DNA from: Pholiota molesta
Taxonomy: Eukaryota; Basidiomycota; Agaricomycetes; Agaricales; Strophariaceae
NCBI GenBank assembly: GCA_014925825.1
Contig: JACGCK010000002.1
Location: 1,240,001 to 1,304,000, forward strand
DNA: 64,000 nucleotides
Reading direction: 5' to 3'
Position numbers and translations under genes: made by a program. Shown in pieces: positions 49,001 to 60,188 of this stretch (position 1 is the stretch's first letter; the number at the start of each line of letters is the position of its first letter). A model generated the notes under the pieces. The model was not told where the DNA came from, did not search any database, and saw only the letters and a list, made by a program, of their open reading frames with translations.

Positions 49001-49634
49001 TACCCACCTTGCTTCTCCTCCTAATGCATCACCCTTTGCTAGACCACAGTCCACGCCGCCCGTGCAGATACCAGAGACGAATGCCCACCCGCGAGCATCG
49101 TCTTTCGACGGCAAATCTCAATACCAGGAAAGGATAGCATCCACTCCCATGGATTCTCCCCAGGATGATCTGACTCCTTCATTTTCGCGCTCGTTTTCTG
49201 CAACATCACGACTTGGACAGAACGATGCATCTTCATCTTATTCTACTTCTACTTCGCTTTCTTTCAAATCAGTAGTACAGCCCTCATTCAACAATCCATT
49301 CGACGACTCGACCTACTCCCATTCGACACGATCCACGACACTCCCATCCATCCTGGCTGATGACGCCTGGGGTGCACCTTCATCTTCGGCGATTAACTCT
49401 TCATCAATATCCTCAACGAAAGCAGCATATTCCATTCCATCGCTGCCTTCCGTTACAAATCAATACACCACCAGCTTCGCAGACACAACGCCCACATTCT
49501 CATTTGGTGCAGTTGATGGCACGATTACTGGCTCATCAGGGACGCAGAATGATCCTTGGAGTATACCGCCACTGGGACTGCATAAGAAGAAATCAACGAC
49601 GTTGGATGGTTACAATGCTAATCCATGGTCATGA
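46027..49634 (+). CDS. DUF726 alpha/beta-hydrolase-fold membrane protein (yeast Mil1 / human TMCO4 family)
   Basis: Start MPASSFPPPKDIFDDDDDG at 46027. The acidic N-terminus is followed by the conserved block RTKYLFDEDKAMTPLSQMQQ. The DUF726 core shows DIRWTVLCDLFLILIADSVY, YDARSRVLLEQVALKLGLGW and a Gly/Ala-rich membrane hairpin. Next are VNCILTVPGFLNGMNDD, EMIRETGSALGILTGEVLSQ and the nucleophile elbow TLIGFSLGARVIFYAL. Then comes GRYVNAYAKNDWVLNYLFR and a long disordered Ser/Thr/Pro tail ending NPWS, TGA at 49632-49634. Yeast Mil1 works with the AP-1 adaptor; enzymatic substrates are unknown. One oddity: inside the hairpin near 47466 the reading frame slips by one base, with no usable intron. 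Confidence 0.9.
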
Positions 49635-50132
49635 CCTCCATATTCGATTAGCCGACTCTTCTGTTATCTTTGTTTGGGTATCTCATGGACGGACTATAAC
49701 ACATACAGATCATACCAAGTTACCAACAATCTTTCCATTCTGTTTAGATAGATTTTCTCCCTCTTATCTCTCTTTTACTTGCTATGCCATCATCATCGCC
49801 CGTGCTTTTTACATTTCTCATCAATCTTCATTTGGTTCTGAAGCATTCATCTATTCATCCGCCATAGGGTAGGCACTATACTTGGAAAATCAATCATTAG
49901 TTTGCTATGATCTATCCATGCGACAAGTGGGAATGCAAAGTGCCATCTACTTGGGGTGGTGTTGGTACCGCCGTCTTGGTGTCACAATCATAGATATTAG
50001 GCGCACAAGCATGGATCAGACTATGAATTCGTATAGGTATTAGGATAGGAGCCTTTTAAAGCGCATACCGGTACTTGATACCCTACCACGAGTTCAGCAA
50101 AAAGCTTATAGACAATCGGAATAGCAACTCAC
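49635..50132. other. Convergent intergenic region
   Basis: 3' UTRs of the DUF726 gene and of SRP14. No coding sequence recognised. Confidence 0.6.
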
Positions 50133-50823
50133 TCATGCGCTAACATCAGCCTTCAGCTTCTTCCTCGCCTCTTCCCGTTCCCGAAACTTGGCTTGCGACT
50201 CCTCCTGCTTGATCAACGCCTTGACCTTCCTCTGGCGCTGGCGCCTGCCCTTCCCGCGCTTGTGACCGTCCAGCACGATAGGCTCGGTCATCCTCTTCTT
50301 GCGTTTCGCTGCCTGGTCTGCGCGGAGTTTCTCCCTCTTCTTGTCGCGTTTGCGCAGGCTCACCATCGATGCTTTGAGAAGCGCTCCGTAATGTGATTGG
50401 AACTTCAGGAGTTCATGAGATTCTACCTGAAAAGCAAGTCAGCTGGGCATCTACGGAAATGGCGGGGGTGCCATTACGCACCTTTGTTGAGAAGTTGGTC
50501 GTTTTGCCGTCGGTCACTCGCACGAGACATGGGTACTCTTGAGAATCGGATGGGGTTTCGTCTTTCATAATGGTGTCTCCTCCATCATAAGTCACTGTGT
50601 GCAATCCAGACAAACTGAGAGTTAGGACCCCGTCTGCGATACGATCTCGAACGCAGATTACGCACGTCGTTTATGGGTGAGCCAGATCGAGCCATGGTCC
50701 TTCGTTGACTCGAACAGAGCAGTCAAATTCTTGAGGAACTGTGATAGAAGACAAAGTATTCAGATCTAGTACCTGTGGATTGTGAGATTGAGCACTGACG
50801 GTATCGTGGTCGACGAGGGTCAT
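50133..50823 (-). CDS. SRP14: Signal recognition particle subunit SRP14
   Basis: Small SRP Alu-domain protein that binds SRP RNA and slows elongation while ribosomes are targeted to the ER. Start MTLVDHDT at 50823. A 61-base intron (donor GTCAGT, acceptor TCACAG) joins to FLKNLTALFESTKDHGSIWL and THKR, the diagnostic SRP14 N-terminus. Further exons give LRVTDGKTTNFSTKV-type strands (seen as CLVRVTDGKTTNFSTK) and SHELLKFQSHYGALLKASM. A long Lys/Arg-rich tail follows and ends KKLKADVSA, TGA at 50133-50135. About 175 residues; the basic tail is longer than in yeast but common in basidiomycetes. Head-to-head with the next gene across 180 bases. Confidence 0.92.
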
Positions 50824-51003
50824 TTGCAGATGGCCGGCGCCGGTAGAGCTGCGTTATATTAAAACGCACTGTCCAAGAAACCGCCGGCCCGTGCGCTCCT
50901 TGCCGAATTCTTCAACGCTTTCTTGAAACGCAACCACCATCTGCTCTCGAGTTACTCACCCTGGCGTGCCCACAACCTCAAGCTAGTTGGGGAACGCGGC
51001 CAT
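50824..51003. promoter_or_regulatory. Shared divergent promoter of SRP14 and the ER-type membrane protein gene
   Basis: Only 180 bases separate the two ATGs, so the promoters must overlap. A coupled expression of two secretory-pathway genes is plausible but inferred. Confidence 0.5.
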
Positions 51004-51814
51004 ATGGGCCCACTTGGACTGCTAGTCCTTCTTTGCTCCTTGACTTATGTCTTCGCCAATACTGAAATAGTAAACTTTGAGGCTCAAGAAAGCGCCTTTG
51101 TAGACCTTCAATTCACAGATTCATGGTGGGTTCATCACGATCTTGAGCTCTAAATACATCTCTGATAGTGGTCGGCATGTAGGCCTGTACTGAGCGAACA
51201 GTCTTCCACACTACAGTGGAACCTGACTGCAGCGAAATCTGGCTTTCTTTCTCAGGAGATATGTCCCAACCTCGAGAAATGGCGCCCTGATGCAGAGAGC
51301 TCGAAACTATGTCCACACGAACTTTGGGTAGTTCTCAATCTTGATGAAAGTCAATGGAAGAACTTTGACAAGTTCACTCTCAGATTATCTTGGCCTGCTT
51401 TTGTGAGTTGTACCCCTCGGCCTTGATTGCTTCAGATAGCTCATCTCATGTCGAGGATAGTTTCCAACGGACATATCAATGAAGATTTATGATCCTTCTT
51501 CGCTCAATTCGTCCTCGGAAATTCATCAACCTACATTATCGCATACTACGCGTCGGAAATACGCGCGAATTCGACTATCTTTCGCTGGCGTTCTTACTCC
51601 ACCGGCCTCCTCTGTTGTCGACGATGTTCCCTTTATATTGGCTCTGGAGCCGTTATACTTTGGAGTCCTTCCCCAATCAGTGATTCCTACTATTTGCGCC
51701 ATCTTCTCAGTCATTGTATTAGGCATCCCTGTTGCGATGAAATTCAACGCTATGTTGCAACCCACGGTTCAACTGGCGAAGCAAATCAAATCGGCATATA
51801 GAAAGATCGAATGA
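51004..51814 (+). CDS. Single-pass secretory-pathway membrane protein, unknown family
   Basis: Start MGPLGLLVLLCSLTYVFA at 51004 is a clear signal peptide. Three exons join cleanly: FTDSW to PVLSEQSSTLQWN (intron about 51125-51181), and FTLRLSWPAF to FPTDISMKIYDPSS (intron about 51402-51460). The lumenal part has Cys residues and NLT and NSS glycosylation sites. VPFILALEPLYFGVLPQSVI leads to one membrane segment (IPTICAIFSVIVLGIPVAMK) and a short basic cytosolic tail ending SAYRKIE, TGA at 51812-51814. About 230 residues. The topology and the strand after SWPA recall the PIG-X/PBN1 type of GPI-mannosyltransferase subunit, but the match is too weak to name it. Confidence 0.75.
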
Positions 51815-51969
51815 CTTCACACAAAACCGACATCGACCCCTTGTTCGGAAGCTACTTGGGCTATCCTCGATTGATACAGTCCCGACCTCGGGCTTATCCA
51901 CACACTTTTCAACTCAAAATGGGTGTATTTAATTCCAGAAGATTTACATTCGTTTTTCATTCTTAGGAT

Positions 51970-53129
51970 TTACGATCCTCCAATATGCTCGCCGCCTAAA
52001 TGAAAAGACCCATTAGCAACACGTCAGCTATGAAACTATCTGGAAAACGCACTGTTGATGTGGATAACCTGGCCTGTCATAATGTTCGAATCGCTAGACG
52101 CCAAGAACACATAAGATGGTCCGGCTTCAGCAGGCTGGCCAGCGCGGCCGTGGAGAGGCTCTCCAACGCCAAAGCCTTCCATGTTGTCGGCGGAGCGGGA
52201 TCCGGCTTGGAGCGCAGTCACAATGGGTCCGGGGGCGACGGCGTTGACGCGAATACCTTTCGGTGCGAGCTGAACGGCAAGGCTGCGAGTGAAGGTCACA
52301 ATTGCGCCTTTGGTAGAGCTGTAGTCGACTACAGATGCGACGGACTTGAGTTAGTCAAATATTTGCGCCAAGGCTAGCGGAAGTTCTTACCAAGACCGGC
52401 AGAGCCTCTGTAGGCGGTTACGGAGGTCGTATTGATAATACTGGACCCTCGTTTGAGATGCGGTAGAACGAATTTTGTGAGCGCAAACATCTGCAGAATG
52501 TTAGACCGGAATGTACTCTCAACATTCTGGAGATCAATGTCTTCGAACTTCTTGCATATGCTGGAAAATGATGTGAGGTTACAGCATCCACAGACCCTCC
52601 ATATTTGAAATCACTTACAGCTGCTTCGAAGCATTGTTTACCAGAATATCCACTTTCCCAAATGACCTCAGATGATCGTCGACGAGTTTCTTGCACGCTG
52701 CTTGATCCATGAGGTCAGCAGCAACGGCGTTGCATTTAGCGCCTGAGTCTTCGATCATCTTTTTCGCGTCCTTGGCGTCTGTTTCTTCCTCTGGGAGGTA
52801 GGTGATGGTTATTCCTGAGGCGCCTTCACGGGCGAACATGATCGCGGCTGCACGCCCTATTCCACTATCACCCCCGGTAATAATGGCTGTTTTTGCTCTA
52901 AGCCTTTGTGGGCCTCTTTCAGTGATAATCCAAGACATCAGAGGAAAAAACCAACCCACTTTCCACTGCCTTGATATTCGACTAGGCTAGGTTTTCCGTC
53001 GTCATCCCAAAATTCAAGCTTGGTATACTCCAGATGGGGCTCCATCTCCTTGTCGAGGCCAGGCATGTCTTGAGACTGCTTTTGTGGCACGGCCACGGAG
53101 TACGCTGTTACGATATCTTGAGCGGACAT
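51970..53129 (-). CDS. Short-chain dehydrogenase/reductase (NAD(P)-dependent)
   Basis: Classical SDR related to bacterial YghA-like and fungal glucose/ribitol-dehydrogenase-like oxidoreductases. Start MSAQDIVTAYSVAVPQKQSQ at 53129; the family's N-terminal arm EFWDDDGKPSLVEYQGSGK follows. After an intron comes the Rossmann start AIITGGDSGIGRAAAIMF (TGxxxGIG). Then VDILVNNASKQ, SSIINTTSVTAYRGSAGLVD, and the catalytic YSSTK (Tyr and Lys present, Ser in NTTSV). PKGIRVNAVAPGPIVTALQA and DSNIMTGQVIHIN follow; splicing at about 51979-52035 adds SGEHIGGS and TAA at 51970-51972. About 300 residues, full length, five exons. Substrate cannot be told from sequence. Confidence 0.92.
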
Positions 53130-54390
53130 TGTGTTGCGACGTTGAGCACGGTGTAGCAAAATGCGACTTGGGTGTTGGTAAAAGACTTGTCTAATGGGAA
53201 GTCTGATCCTGTTAAATAACGGAAACATGGAATCGATTGGAAACTCTATACTCATGAATGGCGTACTATTGGCGTATACTATTGAGTAGCTCGTTGGTCC
53301 CAATGATGTCATGGACGATCCTCCGCTGCTATGATGGCATCTCTGACTCTGTGTCATATTTTTGAGTTGGAAGCTGTGAGCACAGTGGTCTGGAATTAAA
53401 CAGCTACTCAGCGTTCCAGCTTTTTTGGCAGTAGCAGATGGAGCCCGACGAATAAAGGTAGATAGTTACCATATCTGTACAGTTGATCATTCGCCTCGAT
53501 CACTATAAATCAGTTTGGTAGACGTTGAAAGTGAATCCCAAGTGTTAAATTTTTCGGATAGATAATTGCCGCTAGTATCGTATTACGATACGTGATCGCA
53601 AGGTCTTTCGCCGGTCTTTGATTCAGTCAACAATGCTGAAGCGTTGGAAGGATGTTGCTCTGCAGGGCGTCGGTAGGCTGTGATTGGTATCTTATTATTT
53701 GCAAATGATCACCGTCCCATCTCAGTCCATCTCCTCCACCCACCCACCGCGTCTACATACTCACACTACTCGCTTAAATTTAAATAAGGCACAAGGCGAG
53801 CGCCCACACCTCTCTTTACCAGTCTCCACCCCACGGGCGATATGAATGGAAGATCAGAATAAAATCACGGCCGCGATATACCCCCGACGACTTCTCCGTC
53901 ACCCTTTCCGCTGTGATACCAGGTGATACCGTGTTATCTTTTTTTTGGGCGGCAAGATGAATATTGATGTGAGTTTTGTGGATTATGTTCAGACAGTCAA
54001 TAAGGATGAATATATTGCACCATGCCGCCCGTGCCATAGGTCTGCTGCTAAGTATATCATTATATACTCTTAGGCTGAAGAATCGCTGAAAACTCACCAA
54101 TGAGTGTGATCATAATTTCCTGTAGGAATTGGCTTGGAATTGGCCTTCACGCCGCACGGAGACGGACACTACATAAGGACTTGATATGTATCTCTGTTGG
54201 GAGGTGACCGGTGACCATGTGGGCCTCTCGGTTGTTGTTCGTACAAGTCAATTGGAATTTGGCTTAGTACGGCGCCGGCGCTAGAGATTTGTAACAATTG
54301 GGAGGTGCGGCACCGTGGCAGAATGGAAAATACAGAGCCGCCTTGAAGTTACGTTCCAGTGGAGATTTAAATGATTTACATGCACAGAAC

Positions 54391-54729
54391 ATGCTCAAAC
54401 CTAGGCATGTGGTCGATCATAGGTTCATGCAGGTTCATCCTCGGTTCATGCCCGTTGACGATTCAGAGGCAGCGTACTCGGAGTATATCCGAGTCACCCA
54501 CCGCCTCTACAACCGAAGACCAATCTATCATTTGTCCATCAGCTCCGGATCCCGAAAGTATGTGTGTCCAACAACTTCTCCAGTATTTTTGGATGACACC
54601 GCAAGAGCAAGTGTAACTTGCGACTCTGACACAGATGGAATATGGGAAAATAAGGACGTTCTAAGCCATCAACGCCCATCCACAGATGAAAAAGAAGATC
54701 ATGAAACGATATATCATTTCGAAGTTTGA
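54391..54729 (+). CDS. Doubtful small ORF, 112 codons
   Basis: From the ATG at 54391 (MLKPRHVVDHRFMQ) to the stop at 54729. The second half is acidic and polar (DSDTDGIWENKDVLSHQR), mildly coding-like. No domain, no intron, no supporting context. More likely chance than not. Confidence 0.2.
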   Translation: MLKPRHVVDHRFMQVHPRFMPVDDSEAAYSEYIRVTHRLYNRRPIYHLSISSGSRKYVCPTTSPVFLDDTARASVTCDSDTDGIWENKDVLSHQRPSTDEKEDHETIYHFEV

Positions 54730-54837
54730 CTTGAAGCTTGAAGAAGAACCCACAGTTTAGTAAAATGAACGTGATGCCTCGTTCCAACAGAATCCATCTA
54801 CAAAAACAAAAGAGTAAGTACAAGGCAACGTTTATAA

Positions 54838-55098
54838 TTATCCGTCGAATATCAGTCTAGGGTCGATTTCCAACGCAAGTGCATAGCGATTTACGAATTC
54901 GCCGTTTTCGACAATCCGGAATGAACATTTGTCATAATTCGAACTAAATAGATCCAGGAGTCCGACTCGCAAGGCTGCAACAGCATGAAAAATCCTCCTG
55001 TAAGTTTCATAGGGGACTTCTCGCACTAAGCCCACGACTTTAGTTAGAACATGATTGCTCTTGTGGGACGCAGGTGTGCAGTGATCTTGACACACCAT
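54838..55098 (-). CDS. Doubtful small ORF, possibly a terminal exon
   Basis: From the ATG at 55098 (MVCQDHCTPASHKSNHVL) to the stop at 54838. The text YETYRRIFHAVAALRVGLLD and FRIVENGEFVNRYALALEID looks protein-like. A 60-codon piece upstream (55138-55321) also looks coding, but I could not join them with a GT-AG intron. Could be the decayed end of a small gene. Confidence 0.22.
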   Translation of the reverse strand: MVCQDHCTPASHKSNHVLTKVVGLVREVPYETYRRIFHAVAALRVGLLDLFSSNYDKCSFRIVENGEFVNRYALALEIDPRLIFDG

Positions 55099-55757
55099 GA
55101 CAAAAGTCAACCTATACTTAAAGTTATATGAAAATGATCAAGCTGGCCTTGCGTTGTTGGAATTTGATGGAATGAATTGGATAAGACGCAAATCTTGAGC
55201 AAACCAGCTTAGCAAATCATCCTGTGAATCCGCTGTGTACCGTACGAAAGACGATACAGTCCAAGATTCCGGATTGTAGTTTCTCTCAGGTTGATCTCCA
55301 ACATGCTTGTCTATAGGCATTGAAAGAATGAGATATGTAGAACTGATAGTAAGGTTGATGGAGGATCGACAACAAGGGGAGGGGCAGTACCTTATTACAT
55401 ATATACATGAGGCGACACGAGGCTGTACTGAGCCAGTGCAGCCAGTTGACGGCAGCATTTGGGGCTGCGCTAACTCCCTATGGCAACCGCTGGTGATATA
55501 TAAGAAACTGACCACACGAACGATTTCCCCCACCACTTGTAGTGTGTCACTCACGAACTTTAACGATGTATGTTCTCCACTTGTCCCCTTTCTGTATCGT
55601 ATCATGGCGCTGACTAGTCTCTGTGGATTTCATCAGTTACCGACGTTGCCTTGCTGGTCAAGACACTGCTCGTTCCAACAATCAAAAACACAACAACCAC
55701 TCTCTCAACCCCTCGTGCACTCTGAAATAATCAAACACACACCAAAGCTCATCTGTA

Positions 55758-57101
55758 ATGCCCGCTCAAACACAGTCTATCCTTCGCAATGGAATCAACG
55801 CACGCTCTGCCATCACAAACCGATCGACGCGCGCCATCCTGAGGCGCCCAGAGCCCTTGGCGCTATCCCCAAGGTCGCCCGCTTTCACCCAGATTGCGAG
55901 CTTTTCCGTCCAGCTCTCGCCTTCCGCAGCGAAGGCACTGAAGTCCCCCCATGTGCACTTCCCACCCTCGCCTTCGCAGCTCATCGCGACGTTCGCGACC
56001 CACTCTGCAGGCTCCTATGATCGTGCCCCCATCTCCATCTCTCCCAACCCATTGGTGATGCCAGGATGGGGTGAACGTGTCTACTCACCTTCTGTGGACG
56101 GCTTCCGCCTCCAGCCTGCCCCCAAAGCGTTCCGCACCCTCGAGTATCAGCCATCGCCGGTCATCACGGAGTTCGCGGATCCGAGGTCACCCAAGCTGCA
56201 GCCTGCGGCTAAGGTCAATGAAACCAAGATTGCTACCAGCACTATTCGGTTCGCGGCGTTCCTCAGCACCCAGAAGGTTCCCGTCACTCGTCCAAGCAAG
56301 AGTCTCGATAAGGCGCTCGCGTCGTACCCGCGGTCGCCCTTCCCCTCTGCCCCTGTCTCCCCTGCTGAGGCGAGGGAGCTCGGGCCTAGCGGTGCATCGC
56401 TGGTGGACAATGAAATGGAGACAAGGGGAAGGCAATCATCGCGCGACAACGTGATTCCCAGCGGGTCCGCTCGCGCCCGTGCCCGCGCACAATCTCTGCA
56501 CGAGCGCAGGCAGGCAAAGAAGAACCTGCCCAGGAAGGACCTCACCCTCGCCCCTCGGTTCACCGTCGGCGAGAGCTACGCGGCGGCGACCCCGTCGCCT
56601 CTCGGTCGCTCCATCTTCAGCCCTGCCGTCGCCACGCTGAATCGGCCGAACAAGCCTGCGCCGCTCCCCATGGATGCCCTTACCCAGGAGTTCTGGCAGG
56701 CGATCTCGCTCGAGCCTACCGCGAGCGAGGCCTCAGCCGACTTCGACCAACCTATGGTGACCGCTTTGGAGTACCCTGAATCCGCCGTCGAGTACGAAGA
56801 GAAGCTCGACATGACCCTGCGCTCCGCCAAGCAGCCGCCCCTGATGTACGCGGGCGCCGACGGCGCGCTCTGGTCCCCGGGCCTGCCCAATGCGGGCGCG
56901 GCCATCGGGAAGCTCCGCGAGTCGCTGATGAGCCCCGGCGTGGGCAAGTCGTTCGGGCGGATGTCCACCATCGTGCGCAAGGACTTCACGGCGCCCTCGC
57001 CGAACGACCCTTTCGCCGCGTTCCCCACGTTTGGCGCTGCGATGTCGGGCGCGGAGGGTTCGATCCAATACCCAGCGCGCGTGGTCCTCGAACGGTCGTA
57101 A
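55758..57101 (+). CDS. Single-exon disordered protein, paralogue A of a pair (SPHVHFPP family)
   Basis: 447 residues, no introns; function unknown. Start MPAQTQSILRNGINARSAIT at 55758. An N-terminal module of constrained motifs reads AILRRPEPLALSPRS, LKSPHVHFPPSPSQL, SAGSYDRAPISISPNPLVMP, GWGERVYSPSVDG and FRTLEYQPSPVITEFADPRS. Downstream are a basic stretch (ARARARAQSLHERRQAKKNL), TPSPLGRSIFSPAVATLNR and a Pro/Ala-rich end. Many SP/TP sites suggest kinase control. The start of the module recurs in the gene at 60189-61181. Local G+C is higher and codon use is more C-ending than in the neighbours, as in strongly expressed basidiomycete genes. Confidence 0.85.
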   Translation: MPAQTQSILRNGINARSAITNRSTRAILRRPEPLALSPRSPAFTQIASFSVQLSPSAAKALKSPHVHFPPSPSQLIATFATHSAGSYDRAPISISPNPLVMPGWGERVYSPSVDGFRLQPAPKAFRTLEYQPSPVITEFADPRSPKLQPAAKVNETKIATSTIRFAAFLSTQKVPVTRPSKSLDKALASYPRSPFPSAPVSPAEARELGPSGASLVDNEMETRGRQSSRDNVIPSGSARARARAQSLHERRQAKKNLPRKDLTLAPRFTVGESYAAATPSPLGRSIFSPAVATLNRPNKPAPLPMDALTQEFWQAISLEPTASEASADFDQPMVTALEYPESAVEYEEKLDMTLRSAKQPPLMYAGADGALWSPGLPNAGAAIGKLRESLMSPGVGKSFGRMSTIVRKDFTAPSPNDPFAAFPTFGAAMSGAEGSIQYPARVVLERS

Positions 57102-57560
57102 AGGAGGCGGGTCGGAGTTCTCGTCGGGATGTGGGATGGGGCGGCGGGGATTAAACTAGAAGAAGGACTTGGGGCATGCCTTGACTTGATTGATTGTTAG
57201 GAGAACTGCATGTCCGTCGAGAAAGAAATTTTTGTTGTTGGAGTCGTTGGATTTACGCTTGCGGTGTCTTTCTCTTTACCTTTTCCACACTCTAGGCACA
57301 CCGCTACTCGTTGAGCGTCGATTCTCAGGGAGCGCTTGACTATCGACGGGCGTCAGGCGCACAATATAATTTTTTTCACTGAACATTTCACTAGGGTTTT
57401 ACGGTGTCGTCGTTGAGTCATTGTTTTCACATTCATAAAACGTAGCATAAACGTCAAAAATGCATATTCTCGCAGATATTTGTACCGCAGCCAGGGGGTA
57501 TGCTGGGGTATGAGTGCGAACCTGTGCGACCGAAAATATGAGAAGGACAAGTTTATTTAG
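57102..57560. other. Downstream region of paralogue A
   Basis: 3' UTR and spacer up to the MITE. No coding sequence recognised. Confidence 0.55.
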
Positions 57561-57569
57561 TGCTGTTCC
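57561..57569. repeat. Target-site duplication, left copy
   Basis: TGCTGTTCC, identical to 58501-58509 at the other end of the element. Confidence 0.85.
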
Positions 57570-57779
57570 CAGGCTCCTAAAACCAGCCTCTCGTGACGAG
57601 AATCCGTATCTAATCTAAAAACAAATAAGGAACAACAGTACTTGAGATGGGGATTCTCGTCAGAGAGGCTGGCAAAGTTTGGATTCGGTGATCGCGGGCA
57701 TACCGAGTAACGCGTAACATAGGACGAACTTGGGACGAACTTCGAATAAACCAGCCTCATTATATTTTGGTTTGTCAGC
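57570..57779 (+). repeat. Left terminal inverted repeat of the MITE
   Basis: Matches the complement of 58291-58500 over 210 bases with only one or two visible differences (GACGAG against GACGAA near 57600). It contains its own inner inverted pair: CCAGCCTCTCGTGACGAGAA at 57583-57602 and the complementary GGATTCTCGTCAGAGAGGCT starting at 57651. A direct GGGACGAACTT-type repeat lies at about 57722-57742. Confidence 0.9.
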
Positions 57780-58290
57780 GCATAAGTCACCATTCCGTCA
57801 CAGAATTGACTGGGGCAACTGCCCTCGCACTTGCTTTATGCATGTAGTATTGTCCAGTTCTTTTAATTGTTGGGCAGATGTACCAATGAAGGCTAGGAAA
57901 ATGAGAAAGATTAGAGATTTTCAGCCGAAAATGGTACAGCAGAGACTTTTTCAATGACAGCTCATTGTCACATGAGCCTGTCTCTGCCAGTGTGGCTGTT
58001 CTGCTCAAATTTTGTTTGCTTTATTCTTTCTAACTGACCATAGAATTTAATGCAAGCTGAATAGCAGTAAACATGAGTGAAAATAAGCCCAAAATGCAAC
58101 CCAAATGAATTAACAGTTTAACAAGTTTGCAGAGAGCCTAAAATCACTGTTAGGGACATTAAAATGGAATAAATTCACTCCTTTGACTTGGCTTTAGTTT
58201 CAAATCCAAATTCTATTGCCAATTTCCAGGTATAGCACCTCAGAGCTGCCATAAACTGACCCAGAGGCTTGAAGATGAATTCAACACTGT

Positions 58291-58500
58291 GCTGACAAAC
58301 CAAAATATAATGAGGCTGGTTTATTCGAAGTTCGTCCCAAGTTCGTCCTATGTTACGCGTTACTCGGTATGCCCGCGATCACCGAATCCAAACTTTGCCA
58401 GCCTCTCTGACGAGAATCCCCATCTCAAGTACTGTTGTTCCTTATTTGTTTTTAGATTAGATACGGATTTTCGTCACGAGAGGCTGGTTTTAGGAGCCTG
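58291..58500 (-). repeat. Right terminal inverted repeat of the MITE
   Basis: Complementary partner of 57570-57779, with the same nested inverted pair. Confidence 0.9.
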
Positions 58501-58509
58501 TGCTGTTCC
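58501..58509. repeat. Target-site duplication, right copy
   Basis: TGCTGTTCC, identical to 57561-57569. Confidence 0.85.
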
Positions 58510-60188
58510 TTGATTCCTGGATGCTACAATGGCTGTTGATCATGATGAGGTTATGTCGGATTCTGATACATAGCTTGCGGTTGGCGATCAAGCGAAAAGT
58601 TGACATTTCTTCGATTATGATCTTTGTATCACCGATTAACACCTTGGAGCATAACAGGATTCAAGTAAGTAAACTTTTCCGTAAGATTAGGACCATCGCA
58701 AAGTTGATAATTTGATAAACCATCCTATAGAATGAGGATGCCCAGTCTCTGTTGAAATATACCTCTTCATTGTCGTTCAGATTTCAGATTTGATTGGCAA
58801 AACATACACAATTAAGCGCCCAAAGCTCGCAATTGCCTAAATTTGACTCTTTTAAAAATAAAAAAGAGCTGATTCTTACATTACATCAAAGCTTATCTAT
58901 TCTCACCTGGGCAGTCTCCTTTACAGACTGGATCTTTAGTAATGAACAGTCCACTATGCCGTGTTTCTGGAATTTCGCGTTTGATATGTGATATGGCAAG
59001 GAGAGTTCCTAGTTGTGCCGCTGACATATCTAAGAGCATAGACTAATAACTGCACATTCGCTTCTCAGGCCTCCACTTCTGCAGTTTTATCCCGAAGTTG
59101 GACGAACATGAGCTTACTGAACATGCTGTGAACATGCCACCCTCCTGGCTAGTGCCGGCCCCGGTCAACACCGGTGGATCACTTGTCCGCTGCCCAGCCT
59201 CCGCATGAACTTCGTCTCAGCTCCCGTGTAAACCGTAACCGTGGTGTTTCGCATCGCCTTGCCTTCGCGTCTTATAAATCTTTATTTCCGGTCTCACCGT
59301 CGTTCTCATGCATGTCATCCAAGGTGCAGGCCTGCGCAAGTGGCCAAACATGTTTAGTCGCGAACAAAACCTTACCTTCTTAGTAAAAAAACTCACTCTG
59401 ACATCATGGTCAGGTTATCAACTACAGCTACGTTTTCCAGTTATAGGCGGAGCGACGATCCTTCCTGTGAATCCTTTAGACTCGTTATGGGCACAGTGAA
59501 ATAAAATCAACAGCCAAAATTCAATCGGTTATGGTATCGATCTATTGTGATTGGCCTACACAATCGCCGAACCCCACCGCCCCACTACTTACTCGTCATT
59601 GACGTTATACGTCGCCAGACAACGTCTAAGTATGGCACTTGCACTCTCAAGCTCAAGCACCGAACATCAACACTGCTTCAGACATGCAGACCGACCCTAA
59701 AAGGTCGAGAAACTAGCCGTTGTCGGCGTCGAGTCCTCGTGGCACGCCGCACTCGGGCCTCGTTGTAACTGCCCAATAACTGCCTGTCCTGCGCCTGCCC
59801 ACTGTGCCAGCTAAATGTCCATATTCCAGACACAGGTTCCTCCAGCACGAGGAGTGATGCGACAAATTTTGAGCCCGAAAGGCATCCGACAGGTTTTAAA
59901 CTTGCTTGTGTTGGGCAGGACTGCCGCACCCAAGTCTCGGAGGCAATGGCCCAATCCTTACTGTGTTGTTGATCCATGTTTTCCCCCTTGATCCTGATAC
60001 TACGTGCTCTAAGCCTATAAAGGTTCTCTGGTTCTGGGTTGACAACCGAATCGCTGCGTCTTGTTATCTCTCCGTAGGCCCGCAGGCCGAGTCCTCTGGT
60101 GTTTTTGGCGCAGTATTTAGTCTTCCTGAGTCAAGCAACCATCGCATATATACCCTTCACCACCCACCAATTCCTACGTGATCATAGT
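58510..60188. other. Intergenic region upstream of paralogue B
   Basis: No gene recognised. AT-rich up to about 59000, then closer to average composition. A CATATATA element (60145-60152) lies just 37 bases before the paralogue B start, close for a TATA box. Confidence 0.5.

Larger units (their letters stand above)
53130..55757. other. Long intergenic stretch with only doubtful small ORFs
   Basis: About 2.6 kb. Apart from the two doubtful ORFs listed separately I see no gene. TATATAAG at 55497-55504 may be the core promoter of the gene starting at 55758. The sequence just before that ATG is A/C-rich (CAA repeats), typical of a fungal leader. Confidence 0.5.
57570..58500. mobile_element. Non-autonomous DNA transposon (MITE), Mutator-like by target-site size
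   Basis: 931 bp bounded by near-perfect 210-bp terminal inverted repeats, starting CAGGCTCCTAAAACC and ending in its complement. It is flanked by the 9-bp direct duplication TGCTGTTCC. Nine bases plus very long inverted ends fit Mutator-like elements better than hAT (8 bp) or Tc1 (TA). The 511-bp interior is AT-rich and has no transposase or other ORF of note, so it must be moved in trans. High arm identity and intact duplications point to a recent insertion. Family assignment is inference. Confidence 0.88.

Noticed and set aside
57570..58500. hAT-type transposon, because the ends begin CAGG
   Set aside because: hAT elements make 8-bp duplications and have short ends; here the duplication is 9 bp and the ends are 210 bp.
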